DNA of 64,000 nucleotides, from contig NMRA01000118.1 in NCBI GenBank assembly GCA_002633005.1, positions 615,678 through 679,677 on the forward strand. Direction: 5' to 3'. This document shows, one piece after another, positions 1-11,765 of the stretch. Position 1 is the first letter of the stretch. Each line of letters opens with the position of its first letter. Both the position numbers and the translations under genes were made by a program. A model generated the notes under the pieces. That model saw only the letters and a program-made list of their open reading frames with translations. It did not search any database and had not been told where the DNA came from. The DNA comes from Phoronis australis (taxonomy: Eukaryota > Phoronida > Phoronidae).

Positions 1-136
1 AAAAAAAAAAAAAAACGGTACCACCACGGGAAGCCTGCGTCTGTCTCAGCTCGTCTGCCACTCCCACCTCCAAACATTTTTTGGCTACAGAGTCGTAGTA
101 TTTGTCACCGCGGTTTACAGTCACACGAGCTGCCAT
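1..136 (-). CDS. Unidentified open frame running off the left edge
   Basis: An ATG at 136 on the minus strand opens a frame (start MAARVTVNRGDKYYDSVAKK) that stays open to the window edge, ending in a run of Phe codons made by the poly-A tract at 1-15. It does not resemble the missing ILRUN C-terminus. The preceding 137-350 is rich in short CGCGGAAA-type motifs and looks repetitive, so this may be the start of a transposon-derived protein. Family not recognised. Confidence 0.25.
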   Translation of the reverse strand, partial: MAARVTVNRGDKYYDSVAKKCLEVGVADELRQTQASRGGTVFFFF

Positions 137-407
137 TGAGGACAATTTACGTTCCTCCGAAACATAAAGAGCAACTTCCGCTTTTCGAGGTGAAAGTCGT
201 CGGCAACGCGGCAGTAAGAAAGACATTTGTCGCGGAAATTTTATATCAAATCCGATATTTTTACGCAGAAATATAATAAAATACGCGGAAAGAACATTTG
301 AAAAAAGCGGAAATCCGCGTTTCCACGGAAAATTCCAAGCCCTGATATGCACCACTGAAAAGTTCGGACACTTTTCTTTTGATGGCAATGCAAAAACGGT
401 AACTTAC

Positions 408-556
408 TTTTGAGGGGGAAGCGAATGGATTGAACTGAGTTGGAGCCTGTTGGTGGGGCATCTGTTGAAACTCGCCGCCCCCACTGAATTGATGCAATTG
501 TTGTGTTATACTGAGTACCCCACCTTCAGCTACAGATATTATGGCCCACAGTCTGT
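408..556 (-). CDS. ILRUN: ILRUN exon 4
   Basis: 149 nt between acceptor tgttacag|ACAG and donor TCAAAA|gtaagt. It encodes RLWAIISVAEGGVLSITQQL, the last NBR1-like strands, and then FNPFASPSK. Only this one of the three frames stays open across the exon. The following exon was not found at 1-407. Confidence 0.9.
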
Positions 557-3500
557 CTGTAACAAACCGCAAGTTCTAGCAAAATAGTATATGCACAGAC
601 ACACAGCTTGCAAATTGATGAGGATACAAGTTCATAAAATGTAACAAATTAGCCATCTTTGATCAGACTTAATTATGAATGAACAAATATAGAACGAAAC
701 TACAAGCAGAATGAAAAAGTCTTGAATGTGTAAGTCAAACACGCATAAGGCATAAGTCAGATAAATTCTAGAGCTTAATGTATTATGATTTGATTTAAGC
801 AAGTTAATGTAATTAAAAATCTAGACACAATACAATGATTTTCAAATAATCAAAAAATATTGGTATTTTTTAAAATTTCTCCATGATGCCTAGACTACGT
901 CCTATGGCAGGTCCCTCCCACTACCTTACCTCCTACATAATGGCCTGTTGGTGTAGACATTCTCCACTGGCCCTGGTAGTAACCAGGCGTACAGCCACTG
1001 AACAACTCTATAGACACGTCTTGCACATGACTCGGCTCCAGTGCCTCCAACATGATCCGGTTCTGCGGCCCCAGATTATCACCACCCACAAAAACTAGAC
1101 AACAGCCAGGCGGCCAACGAGTTGCACCTGAAAACAATGACCAGACTGTGATGACAAACAAAAATAATGAGTAACATATTGAATAACTACACTAATGAAG
1201 ATGATAACAAAATAATTGTGATTACTTAAGTACAGACTTTAACAATAGAACTGATGAAGAACATTGAGCCCCTCAGAAAAGTACATTTTGAATGATTTGA
1301 AAATTGTGGAAGATGTCTAAATCTGAAATGACAGTTGAAATCTATCTGAACACTTGCACCTTTTATAATAAGAAACACGCAGAATTCCACCAACAGAACC
1401 CCTCTCCTTTACAAGACTAAGTGAAATATGCTAAAAGAAGAATGCAGTTTTCAACAATTTGAAAAAGAGACAAAATAATAATAAGTTAAAATGGTTGCAG
1501 TAATCCTCATCTGAACTTTGACCATATGCATACAATAACCACCCATTCACATTAGACAGACCCACAATAAAAATAACCAAACAAATGAAGAGCAGGACAA
1601 TTAGTAAGCACCTTGTTCAATATTCTAGTTTCACTGATTAAACACACAGAAGATAATCTGGAATTGATAACTTGATAAGAAACTGAAGATGAAATAAAAA
1701 ACCCGGACATCATAATTACCGTATTCGCCCTAATAAGCACCCAGGGTGCTTAGAAAAATTCGCTTCAGGAAGGGGGTGATTATTATAGTCCAAAAGTGGT
1801 TGAAACCCAGTCTCCGAAACAGGTGAAATTGTAAGCTAGAATTCATCAAGTTTACGCTCTGTGACCGATCTGTAACCTATGACCGAGTTTCTACAAAATT
1901 GCAGTGCATTGCTATCAAACTTTGTTGTTAAATTACGAGCATTTTCAGAAAGCCGACTGATGCGTCGCTCCCTCGCGATAGCCAATCGGTCAACTTGAAT
2001 TCTTGAGTAAAAATATAGTTTCGACTTAACAAATTACCTGAAGTCCTCCTTACGTTTTCAAACTAGTATCCCTAAGATTTTTAAGTTCCTGTGGAGACAG
2101 GATTAACTGCATATTAAATCCAAATCTGCGCTTGATTGTACTCCTTAACACAAAAAAATCACTGGACGAACATACATGTTGTCACATGATGCTTGTATTG
2201 AAGTTTGCCTGCGTATTGTGTGAGAGAGCGAAAGCGTGCATGTCATAACAGTTCATTTGTCAGAGTAAACGCGATGTAACGGTCTAGATGTGCATTGTAA
2301 CTATGGGAATTAACACAAGCAGTAAACCAGAATGTGTTTTATTTAGCACTTGTTGATCTCACCTGCTAAAAAACGTTCGAGCATCGTCTCGGTAAGGCCG
2401 ATGTCATTGAGTCGCTGGGTGACTGGATGCGTGACAGTCTAACAGTTTTTTTTCGAGGAGTGTAAGGGTGCTGAAGTGTTCACAATCAGTGGGTTATTTG
2501 GACTTTAAAAACACCAATTACGATTAATTTAATAATTCCCCCTTAAAAATAATGCAAACGTTTTTACGGTATTAGAAACTTTCGGAAGTAAGTGCCAGTA
2601 TTTATTTCTTGCTGAGCTATGCTACCCGTTTCATGAATTGATAGTTCCCGAAGACTAATATTTGATGACAGATTCTTGAATGTAGCGCGTGCTTCCTAGC
2701 CACGTGCTTTTAACTGAAGAAAGGTCAACTTAGTCTTCCATTCGCGGTTTTCACATGTACAAAGAGATTTGGAATCCTGTACGTGGCGTCTGTTCTGAAA
2801 GGCCATACCATAATAGGACACGTCCCTCGCAAGATCAGCAAAACTTGAGTTCTTTATCAAGGGGCACGGCGAAAGTTTGAAGTGTATAGTCACTACCTGT
2901 GTCATTCTCATTATGCTTGCAGAAACTACGGAGAAAGCTCAACAGTAAAATGTCGCAGAATTAACAATACCTATGTTCCGTAACCTCCATGTCTGAACGA
3001 ACTTTGTGTTGGGTGGGACGGACTCTCCCTCCCCAATTGTGATGTCCTTCTCCACACTCATCATAGGGAGAACCTCTGTGGGGGTCTGCTCATAGTCGTA
3101 GTAAGCACCCACAGCTGCTTGTAGATTCCTGAGGAATAATTAGCAGTTTGTTTATTCACAGGGAAACAAGCCATAGCATAAACAGTCAGGTACAGCGAAA
3201 TCTCACCAATGAAACAAATATAAATCAAAATTGATCTTTTTCAAAGGGTTTTGACAAATCATAATATTATCTTGATGGTAGCTATGGGGTTGATATCCAA
3301 AAATTTCATCATTTATTTGGTGTTACCAGTGTTTAAAAATTTTATTTGTCCACCATTGTGTCCTAAATTGTTGGGAGTTTAATAAGATTTTCCTCACTCA
3401 CAGAAAACAAGGAGATTCTCATCAATAGCATACTTCACACATGACAAATTAAACATTATTTCTCACAACTGGTTCTTTTCTCACGCACACTACATCCAAT

Positions 3501-6500
3501 TATATGGACCTACTTTTACCACAAGTCACAGTTTTATGCACATTGTGACAAGATACAAGATATCTACGTACATGATACAATGTACCTCACACATTCAAAT
3601 TTACGTAATATTATTTTTGCCATTGGTACAGTGCAACTGGATTTAATGTGGCTCATGAGAAAAGAAATATGTTAGTCAGAACAGAAATGCATTAAATAAA
3701 AAAGAAAACATAGAGCTTCTCAATTGTATAATTTTTTAAAATTAATACAGTAACTGTGAAAGAAAACACTCATGTCCAACTGAGGGAAGAAATTTGTCTC
3801 CTTAACAAACAACCATGATTCAACAAATATGAAACCTTTCCTGCCTGACACTTGTACCTCGTGATGCATGCAACAGATATGAACATCTGCATCTGTCCAT
3901 GTTCAGAAGTCTAAAAATACATCTCCTAAAATAGAGCTGTTGCACCACTTCAAAGTTACGCTTGTGTTCAATTCGCAAGTTGACCTTCAGACAAGCCTCA
4001 TCGAGAGGGCGCACATCCCAAATGGACACTTGGACTCAAATTTAGACACCCAAGCTATAACGTCCTGTTAAGGATTTGGATGGCCAGTTCAGTAATTGGA
4101 TGGCCAGTTCAGCATTTGGATGTCCAGTTCAGTATTTGGACAACCAATTCAGTATTTGGGTGGCCAGTTCAGTATTTGAATGGCCAGTTCAGTATTTGGA
4201 CGGCCAGTTCAGTATTTGGACAGCCAGTTCAGTATTTGGACGGCCAGTTCAGTATTTGGATGACCAGTTCAGTATTTGGATGGCCACTTCAACACTGGAG
4301 GCCCAAGGAAGGTACTGCACAAGTAAGCATTGGCATCTCTTTAAACTTGCCAACAGCATCTCTAGGAGCTCATTGACCAGGATAACAAGAGTTAGTTGAG
4401 ATATGATGTAAGATGCAATAAAATAATTGATGGCAGACCCATGTCTCCACAGTATCACACCACACTATTGAAGCTATTATAATTTACTTGGGGTCATTGG
4501 TAGACACAGATGCCTGAAAAATAGGGAAAACCATTTTGTGTGTGTTATTCGCAATAAAATCTTGGATGAATCCCAGTCTCCAGATAACCACTAGTCACAA
4601 TGTGTGTCTTATTCGCAATAAAATCTTGGATGAATCCCAGTCTCCAGATAACCACTGGTCACAATGTGTGTCTTATTCGCAATAAAATCTTGGATGAATC
4701 CCAGTCTCCAGATAACCACTAGTCACAATGTGTGTCTCATTCGCAATAAAATCTTGGATGAATCCCAGTCTCCAGATAACCACTAGTCACAAAGAGCAGA
4801 CACCTTGGTGTGCTTACAACAGTTGAACAATTGAATAAATTTCATAAAAAGCTTCAACTTTTTCTCAAATGGTTTATTTCAAGACACGGCACAGCAGTTT
4901 CCTCTGTAGTAAGCGTGCATTCAGCTGGTCAATATTTGAAGTTAAACTTGAATGAGGGACTATGTACTGGATTTATTTGTGAGTAATCTAGTGGTTTAAA
5001 TTTTGAGCTGCCAAACAAAAAGTGGTCTCTTCACCAGTGTTTATATACCAGGACACAGTGGCATCTCATTCAACGTCAAGGCGGATGAGCTTGCAGGCAT
5101 CGCAGAACTGATTGCCGACCTGCTCCTCACACTTGAGCAGATGTAATCTCCAGAGTGCGTGAATCTCTTACAGATGCCGAGAGTGTACAACAGCAGGAGA
5201 GATGGGCAACAAAGCGCCTCATAGAGCAAGGATGGCAATACGGAGATACAGCAAAAACTCGTATCAGGGGAAAAGGTCGAAGAGTGTGTTACCAGCACGA
5301 ACTTGGTTGCATCTCCAAATTTACATTGCGTGCGATACTGGAAGGAGGAGGGCCAGAGCCTATCCCGGTGCCTACCGTCTGACGTCACCACAGAAACAGA
5401 AACAGAAACAAAAAGTGTCATTGATTACAGGGTGGTTACTTCTCTTCAACATAGGTTTTCTGTCTAAATGGTCTAGAGTTCAGAATGCCGGACATAATTA
5501 TGCCTCTTAGACACAGTCCTGCTGCACATGTTTTCAAAGGCAACTAAATTATGTTGCGGGTAGATATCATCCTTCCAACTCAAGGCCATCAATGCCATTA
5601 GATTCAAAACTGCATCTAATGAAAAAGGTCTAGAGATGAGAAAATGCAAATGGAAGGCCTCGTTTCAGTTTCGCTTGTAACATTCAGAAAAGTATTTACT
5701 GCTTTTTGTCAATAATTTAAAACAAAGGTGTCAAATCAAGATATGCAATGACAACACCTAATTTGGACATTAGATTGTGTCGAGTCAACGCCACCTGTTG
5801 TGGTCACACATGGTAGAGATACTGAAGCCTTCATTGAGTTCAGGCTCATAAATTCTTTCATGAGAATCCTCCATGGTCATTTTTGAAACCATACCTATTT
5901 AATTCTACTTTTTGTGAAATCAAGATATCGAGCAGACTATATGTACAACTGCCTATTTAATTCAATTCTAATCTTAGCTTGCACTTGATGTGCCCAGGAA
6001 TCCTGGGCCAGGATTAACACCATGTGTACTCTATGCACGAGTCTAAACTCCATATTTTTGAGTTTGTAGCTCGAATCTAAAAGTCTTTAAGCGTGAACCA
6101 AGAATAGACCGCAAGCCCAGGTTGATTGTTGTGACCGTCACATTTTGACCTACCATACATTACTGCTCACAATGCAATGTCGCATTGTAGTGATGTCGTC
6201 ATCCCATGGCTAACACAAATTCTGTCCTTCAGTTGCACTCATTTGTAATAGTGGCAGGTGTGGGACAAAAGCAGGTCACGTCGCTGTTGACCTAATTACT
6301 TACGAATTTCATGTTGCTCCAGTAAGCAGCATGGATGCATAAAGCCGTGATACAAAACCCTGAGTAGACAAGCTAGGTGCTTAGCTAAGCATGGTGAATT
6401 CTATCCACAAACCTATGACCGAAATATTCCACCAGGTTAATCACCAAAATAATGTGTTTTGGTTAAGCATCAAGCTTACTCGCTTAAGCACAAAACTGAC

Positions 6501-7254
6501 AAGGTGGCTAGGAAGAAAGTCGACTGGACAGAGACTACCATCTCCAGGTGGCCTCACCGGAGACGGTGAAGCTCCTATAGGGGCTTCCTACGTCGGAAGC
6601 TTTTCAGCGAATTATGCCTCACACTAATTAAAATATGAACGTCACGTTTTGCGCATAGAGGGACACTATTTCTATAATTCTTTCCAACTCAAAAGAATAA
6701 TCCCATAATCTGGCATAATCAAACTTTTTCTTCGAGAAGTCCTTCGTTCAGTTGCCCAAATAATTTGGCAACTGGACATTTTCAACACTGCGCGTGCTTC
6801 TAGCGGGCCTATAGGAGCTTCACCGACTCTACTGAGACCAGCTAGAGACGGTTGTCACTGTCTACAAGTCGACGTGATGGTCTACGTCGCCTTGTAGTTG
6901 TAATTTGGCCGTCACTCACTACTCAGTTGTGAATTCATATTCTGTCGTTCATCTGCTGCCACACGGAAGCGACAGGTTCCAACGCTCATCTGGAGTCTTC
7001 TCGAGCCCCTTTTGGAACAAAGTGTTACTATGTCTGCCGCACACGAAACCATGATGCGCTACAAAAATAAAATAGTGCATAGACCTAACAGCTTACCAAT
7101 TTGTCATGTCGAGAAAGAAAGCACAACCTGCAGGGCTCAGTTGGTTTCCCAAAACTTTCTGTAGCTCCGAAATTAGAACATCTTTATCTTGTGTTCCCAG
7201 GCAACTGAACTGTTGCATCAGCTGCTGGTCTAAGTCATTATCAACGTCCATCAT
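408..7254 (-). CDS. ILRUN: ILRUN (C6orf106-type) orthologue, four exons, C-terminus off the window
   Basis: Coding exons in transcript order are 7254-7097, 3128-2971, 1127-930 and 556-408. Splice phases agree throughout (2, 1, 1, 0) and give 221 residues. The N-terminus (FSCLGTQDKDVLISELQ, then SPAGCAFFLDMTNWNLQAA) is the UBA-like domain of ILRUN, about residues 16-65. Residues 80-190 are the NBR1-like domain: TIGEGESVPP, TWRLRNIG, RWPPG, YYQGQWRM and RLWAII, with conserved Trp at 100, 110, 160 and 175. FNPFASPSK at 213-221 matches the linker before the last exon of vertebrate ILRUN, which is about 298 aa, so roughly 75 residues are missing past the left edge. In mammals the protein restrains IRF3 and p300/CBP-dependent antiviral and inflammatory transcription; that this copy does the same is inferred. 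Start chosen at 7254: tandem ATG codons give MMDVD, close to the family N-terminus. Confidence 0.93.
930..1127 (-). CDS. ILRUN: ILRUN exon 3 (NBR1-like core)
   Basis: 198 nt between acceptor ttttcag|GTGC and donor GGAG|gtaagg. It encodes RWPPGCCLVFVGGDNLG, LEALEP and YYQGQWRMSTPTGHYVG. Phase 1 on both sides. Confidence 0.93.
1717..2572. mobile_element. Possible DNA transposon relic with TACCGTA ends
   Basis: The left end TACCGTATTCGCCCTAATAA and the right end TTTTTACGGTA are short inverted matches, and the left end continues into the internal palindrome AAGCACCC/GGGTGCTT. It lies in ILRUN intron 2. No coding capacity was seen and no clear target duplication was found, so the outer limits are uncertain. 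Confidence 0.3.
2971..3128 (-). CDS. ILRUN: ILRUN exon 2 (end of UBA-like, start of NBR1-like)
   Basis: 158 nt between acceptor cctcag|GAATC and donor CATAG|gtattg. It encodes NLQAAVGAYYDYE, TIGEGESVPP and TWRLRNI; the phases match both neighbouring exons. Confidence 0.93.
3135..4065. other. ILRUN intron 1, proximal part: nothing recognised
   Basis: AT-rich intronic sequence without a frame, splice pair or repeat that I can support. Confidence 0.5.
4069..4291. repeat. 20-bp minisatellite, about 11 copies
   Basis: Unit close to GGCCAGTTCAGTATTTGGAT, in exact 20-bp register across the array with substitutions mainly at the GGATGG positions. Because 20 is not a multiple of 3, the frames across it read as a repeating 20-residue peptide (FSIW, QYLDG). 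These are not genes. It lies in ILRUN intron 1. Confidence 0.93.
4537..4792. repeat. 64-bp tandem repeat, 4 copies
   Basis: Four near-identical units containing TTCGCAATAAAATCTTGG; the shared GCAATA lies at 4551, 4615, 4679 and 4743. Copies differ by single bases (CACTAGTC/CACTGGTC, CTTATT/CTCATT), which implies recent expansion. It lies in ILRUN intron 1. Confidence 0.93.
5018..5382 (+). pseudogene. Non-LTR retrotransposon fragment: RNase H end of ORF2
   Basis: The frame from about 5018 reads FTSVYIPGHSGISFNVKADE followed by LAG. This is the last RNase H block (PGHxGxxxNxxADxxA) of RNase H-bearing non-LTR elements. It stops near 5143 and the homologous reading continues in another frame as VRESL...QQQERWATKRLIEQGW...ISKFTLRAILEGGGPE, the usual region downstream of RNase H. 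The frameshift and missing upstream parts mark a dead, truncated copy inside ILRUN intron 1, in the antisense orientation to the gene. Confidence 0.72.
5430..7090. other. ILRUN intron 1, distal part: nothing recognised
   Basis: No exon, RNA gene or clear repeat seen. Several small open frames lack codon bias or splice signals. Confidence 0.5.
7097..7254 (-). CDS. ILRUN: ILRUN exon 1 (UBA-like domain)
   Basis: 158 nt coding, begins with ATGATGGAC and ends at the donor AATTG|gtaagc, phase 2. It encodes residues 1-52 and most of the Trp-53 codon, which the next exon completes. Confidence 0.92.
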
Positions 7255-7486
7255 GTTCTTATAGACGGCTCATCGTCGTGACAATATTAAAGCATTCTCT
7301 ATTTTTGGTTGCAAGTATTTTTAACTGAAAGGTGTTGTGAACCCCCATTCCGATGACGAGTCGCGACTGTGTAGTGACGTCAGTAACTCAATGCGCATGA
7401 CCAGCAACATCACAGGCATTGTGGGAGATTTATTTAAATTAGCCATGCGCTTTTATTTACATCCTGCACTGAACAGATGAGACACC

Positions 7487-7755
7487 GGGCACGCATGCGC
7501 GCACTCAGCCTCAAAATGGTGGGAGGGGACTCGAATTTTTGAGAATGTGGACCTTTTACTAAGATTCAGTGGTTACTCTCAGAGGTATGAATTGTGCATT
7601 CCCCGAATTTTGGTAGTTCTTGCCTTTTTAGTAGACTTTTGTCTAGTTTTTGTGTTTGCATGTTGAGGCGGACCTTTTAACCCACGTACTTCGCCAATAC
7701 GCCGGGGAGAGCTCCTTTGAGCCCTCCGAGCCCCCCTCCGGCACGTGCAAGGCAT
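7487..7755. mobile_element. MITE family A, degenerate copy
   Basis: Starts CATGCGCGCACTCAG and continues with the family's GACTCGAATTTTTGAGAATG, GGACCTTTTACTA and GAGGCGGACC blocks. The right end (GGCACGTGC) is decayed and no target duplication is visible. Non-coding. Confidence 0.6.
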
Positions 7756-7928
7756 ACTCTACAGACATTAAATGCGAAGTAAAATGAATCGCTTCATTGT
7801 GTAGATTCTAGTTGGAGTTTTGATGATAAATATTCAAAGATCGGGGAGACCCTCGCATTACCCAGACCCCGCGTTTTATTTACATGGACTACGCAGCATT
7901 GAGTTAAGTGTACGTGGTGGCTATACAT

Positions 7929-8356
7929 GGTACCTACACTTCACGGTTAACGGGCTCATAAACACGGTCACGGACCTTCAAACACCGTCCACTGACTCAC
8001 AAACACGGGAACGGACTCGGAAACTTCACCCAAATACACGGGGCACGGACTCACAATTCACGAAGATTCACGCCGGGTTAACGGACCGCCAAACACGGTT
8101 TACGGACAAAATGTAGATGTCAGCTGACCCAGAAAGCCGATGAGTCCGTGACCTGCGTTTGGGGGTCCGTCGGTTAACCGTGTTTCCTCGTGAGATATGA
8201 GTATCCCGTGTATATTTGGGTGAATGGATCGTGTTGTGAGTCCGTTCCCGTGTTTGTGAGTCAGGTAGTGCCGGGACGGTGTTTGCACCGTGAGTCGTGT
8301 TCATGTGTCCGCCGTGACCGTGTTTATTAGTCCGTTAACCGTGTAGTTTAGGTACC
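7929..8356. repeat. Long foldback palindrome with ACACGG-rich arms
   Basis: GGTACC at 7929 and 8351 bound two imperfect inverted arms of about 180-200 bp. The left arm motifs ACTTCACGGTTAACGG, AACACGGTCACGGA and GACTCACAAACACGGGAACG recur as reverse complements in the right arm. The loop is around 8105-8145. Each arm is itself built of short degenerate units (cAAACACGGnnACGGACT). It should form a long hairpin. The peptides read from the two strands share DSQTRERT for this reason only. Confidence 0.85.
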
Positions 8357-8357
8357 T

Positions 8358-8452
8358 TCAGCCCCCTATTTCGGGGTGCGCCACTCATGTCCATGGGAGG
8401 GCGTAACACTGAAATGGGGGAGCTATAGCCCCCCAGGCCCCTGTGGTGTACA
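8358..8452. mobile_element. MITE family C, partial copy
   Basis: In reverse orientation this carries CACCACAGG..CTGGGGGGCTATAGC..CATTTCAGTGTTACGCC, matching the copies at 12277 and 26080. It abuts the foldback element. Confidence 0.55.
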
Positions 8453-8459
8453 ATGTACT

Positions 8460-10440
8460 TAATGTATACACTCTTTCTAGAGAGTAAAAAAGAAGTCAAG
8501 TTCTATCATGCAGTAACTATTTAGCTTACAAGGAAAACACGCATTTCTAAAGGCGGCTGGCGGCTAGTTCAACCTTCTCGGAGCGGCCGACTGGATCAAC
8601 TAAAGAATAGCGCGGCGCCCGAGTCGGACGCAGTGGTGATGACCGCATTGTACAGTGCGAGCAATACCCGGTCATAAACTGTAATAAGCATCGCTGCCTG
8701 TGCATATCGGCGACTTTTCAAAATGCACAAACCAATAATTTTCATTATATATAGACATCACGGTCGTATTCTGCCGATGAACAAATAAGCTAAAAACTAC
8801 TGTTGACGGATTGAAGATAACGACCGTGCGTATGGACATACTCGAGGATTTACAAACATTTATCATAATTAACGATACCAAATAGTTTATTCTATACGTA
8901 TACCATTAAACTACATCACGACAAATAAAAACAACACGCAGTGACCAAATTAGATCGCCCAGTCCTGTGGAGCTACTTTGTTCGAGGAGTAGAACGCTAA
9001 CTGTGGTATTCCGTAATCAGCTGGCGATGAAACTCGAGTCACGAAGACTAACTTACAGCTTCAAAGTCAATGAGAAAATTCAAACAATAGATGAGGTGGG
9101 TTGGTGGGCGAGAGATGACTTCTAAGTTTCACTGACGATCAAAATTTGCTACTGTTTTGGCACTGAAAGTTTAAACATTAAATCGAAAATGGCAACTCGA
9201 CAGGAAAGAATACAGTAAGAGTAAACTGGAGTATCAAAAATAAAGCATATTTAGAACAGAAGATTGTTTGGTAATTGACCCTTGACAAGATCAACCCAAA
9301 TAACTGTTTTTAGTTATTTTGTAATATCGAAAATGTCATCAAACCCGTATTTTCTACATTTTAGGTTGTAACTCTATGCAGATATCAGTTAACACCATTC
9401 GTTTTAGTGTAATTCTAAACACCACTGTTGAGAAAGTAGTGCTAGCCGAGCGATTACCTCTCCGCTTTATTTTGATGAGTACATGTACATAGAGTGTGCT
9501 GCATTATAAAAGTTTTCCAAGAGAAACTGGAATCTCAGCGGTGGCCAGTGTAAACGATAAATTCTCCACATGAACTTCTGGTGGCGGATTCACAGAGGAC
9601 CAAAAGGGCCATATCCGCATTAAAATTCGCGTTTGGTCCTATGCAAAACAGCAGCTTGGGTCCGATTTATGAGCCCCCTTCATACTTCGACCACGTACGC
9701 TCCGCTGGTTGGATTTTGTATAATTGAAGATTCCAGTCGATAAAGGCAAGTACTCATAATTATTAATTGTTATAATTTTCAATTTTGCTTTAAACGTGGA
9801 CTTTCCTCTCAAGGATATAGGATATCACGAAAGGGGTTCTGACTAAACGGGTGCTCTCTGTGCAGCCAATTTTGAGAGAACAATCGTGTAAGACCACGTA
9901 CAATAAAACTACTGAAACTGAAGGCGAGGCTGGATCGTCTCGGTTGAATTAGCAAATCCACAATTTCTTGCCACAAGTTTCCTGCTGGTGGCTGGGACTT
10001 GGGATTTTCAAAGCGTCTTCGGTGAAATTTTAAAGAGGTTTCAGTAAACCTACCTATCTGTTCAAATTATGAAATATTTTAGTTTCGCAATCCTGATGAT
10101 CACCTGAAAAATTAATTATCAAGACAAAAATAATGCGCATAGTGTGGAGCCCACGTGACTGTGACATGTTCTTTTTTCTGGAAAATCATCGTAATCCCTG
10201 AAAAAGACAACGTTTCTCAAGAAACTTTCAAGTTCCTTTGATGCACGCCTTATGCCAAAGAACGAGTTAATAAACATAAAAAATAATGAGGATTTACGAA
10301 CTTTTCGCGAAACTTTAACGATAAAGCTGAATTCTGGCCAAAGCGTCTTGATAGAAAATCGCTGACATGCTTTTGTAACTTATTGAGCGTAGAAATAGTG
10401 TTATCTAATCTCTATGTTGTGCAAAAAATTTTAGATCAGC
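8460..10440. other. Intergenic: nothing recognised
   Basis: No supported gene or repeat boundary seen. Confidence 0.4.
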
Positions 10441-10443
10441 AGA

Positions 10444-10603
10444 CATGGGCGGATCCAGGATTTTGAGTTGGGGGGGGGGCAGGGCAGAGTATTAGCCAAG
10501 ATTTTGCCTGTCAGACATTGGCATTCCCGAACTGCCCAATGGAATCTTGGAGAATTTTAGGGGGGGCCATGGCCCCCTTGGCCCCCCTCTAAATCCGCCA
10601 CTG
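10444..10603. mobile_element. MITE family B, 160 bp, 5-bp target duplication
   Basis: Ends CATGGGCGGATCCAGG and CTCTAAATCCGCCACTG are imperfect inverted repeats. GCAGA flanks it on both sides (10439-10443 and 10604-10608). The internal G and C runs pair with each other. It is about 88% identical (by eye) to the copy at 18369-18529 in the opposite orientation. Non-autonomous. Confidence 0.87.
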
Positions 10604-11165
10604 GCAGAAGTTATGTCGCTCTGCGATTTTTAGAAAAAAACATAACTGGGTGACTACAAATGTGCCGGTAATATTTTAATCACAGTTCACTACTGCGCTT
10701 ATCTAGTATTTTTCATGGCCAGTATAATTTTACAATTTAAAAAGATCATTGGCAACGAATGTATACAGAACACGAGTCACGTGAAAAGGCTTTTTGCATG
10801 TTTAGGCTACACTACATACCAGTACAGACACGGTATTAAACAGATAATTACCAGTTGAATACATACATTTCTTCCGTGAGAGCTTTGGAAAATAAGATCT
10901 CCCCAGTCAGAAAAGCAAACTTTTCCACGGAGGGCACGCGTTCTCTCTCTTTTACAGCTATACTTTATGACCGGTGTCATTTAAACCCAAATCGACAACC
11001 AGAACTTCAACAATAACTGCACGTCTTTTTTGATATCATTAATTGTCTCCCTCTGTGTCTTTAGATCACTTCTTTTGTTTGATTATCTAGTACGTAGAAT
11101 ATACATTTTGAATGGACATATAAATTTGACTTTCCAAACTCACGACGGCAAATACGCAAGAGCCT

Positions 11166-11410
11166 CATGCGCGCACCCAGGGAGGGGGGCGGGGGGGCTC
11201 GAACGAGACCCCCATTTGGCGAAGTGGACAAAAAGGTCCGCCTTATAGAAAGACAATGAGCAAAAGTCTACTGAAAAGATGCGAATGCACAATTCATAGC
11301 CCGGCTGAACGTGGTACCTGTTTTTTTAGTCCCCCGTCTGTTTTGTTAATAAAAGGTCCACATTGCCGAAAATTCGAGCCCCCCCACATATTAGGCTGGG
11401 TGCGAGCATG
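11166..11410. mobile_element. MITE family A, 245 bp, 5-bp target duplication
   Basis: Terminal inverted repeats CATGCGCGCACCCAG and CTGGGTGCGAGCATG; AGCCT flanks both ends (11161-11165, 11411-11415). The interior holds the family blocks AAGGTCCGCC, AATGCACAATTCATAG and AAAGGTCCACATT. Confidence 0.88.
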
Positions 11411-11765
11411 AGCCTGGATCTATCCCACATGTAAATAAATTAACATTTTTAAATGCTAACTTACAAGTATATGCGCGCCCATTATTCAGTGATTACCCAG
11501 GTGCTCCTTTCAAACACGAGAAGGCTCTATGCTGAACTCAATGAGACGTTGCGTCAGCCTGCACTACTTTTCTGTCTTACCAGGAAGATCTCTTCCTGGT
11601 CTTACTAAAGGATCAACAAAATTCTTTCTTGTCAATTGCCACTGCTTTTTGCAGTTCCAGCGTTACTCACACTTACCAACATCTCTGTTCAAACGAGCCA
11701 TTTTCATAACCTTAAAAACAGTATTTTTTTAACAAAATGAACGTCACTCTTTATTTACGCAACTC

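Noticed and set aside
4076-4399. Overlapping frames with repeated QYLDGQFSIW-type peptides
   Set aside because: Produced by the 20-bp minisatellite; two frames at once repeat the same peptide, with no conservation or start context.
7820-8304. Two frames on opposite strands sharing DSQTRERT
   Set aside because: Consequence of the palindrome; no real gene pair.
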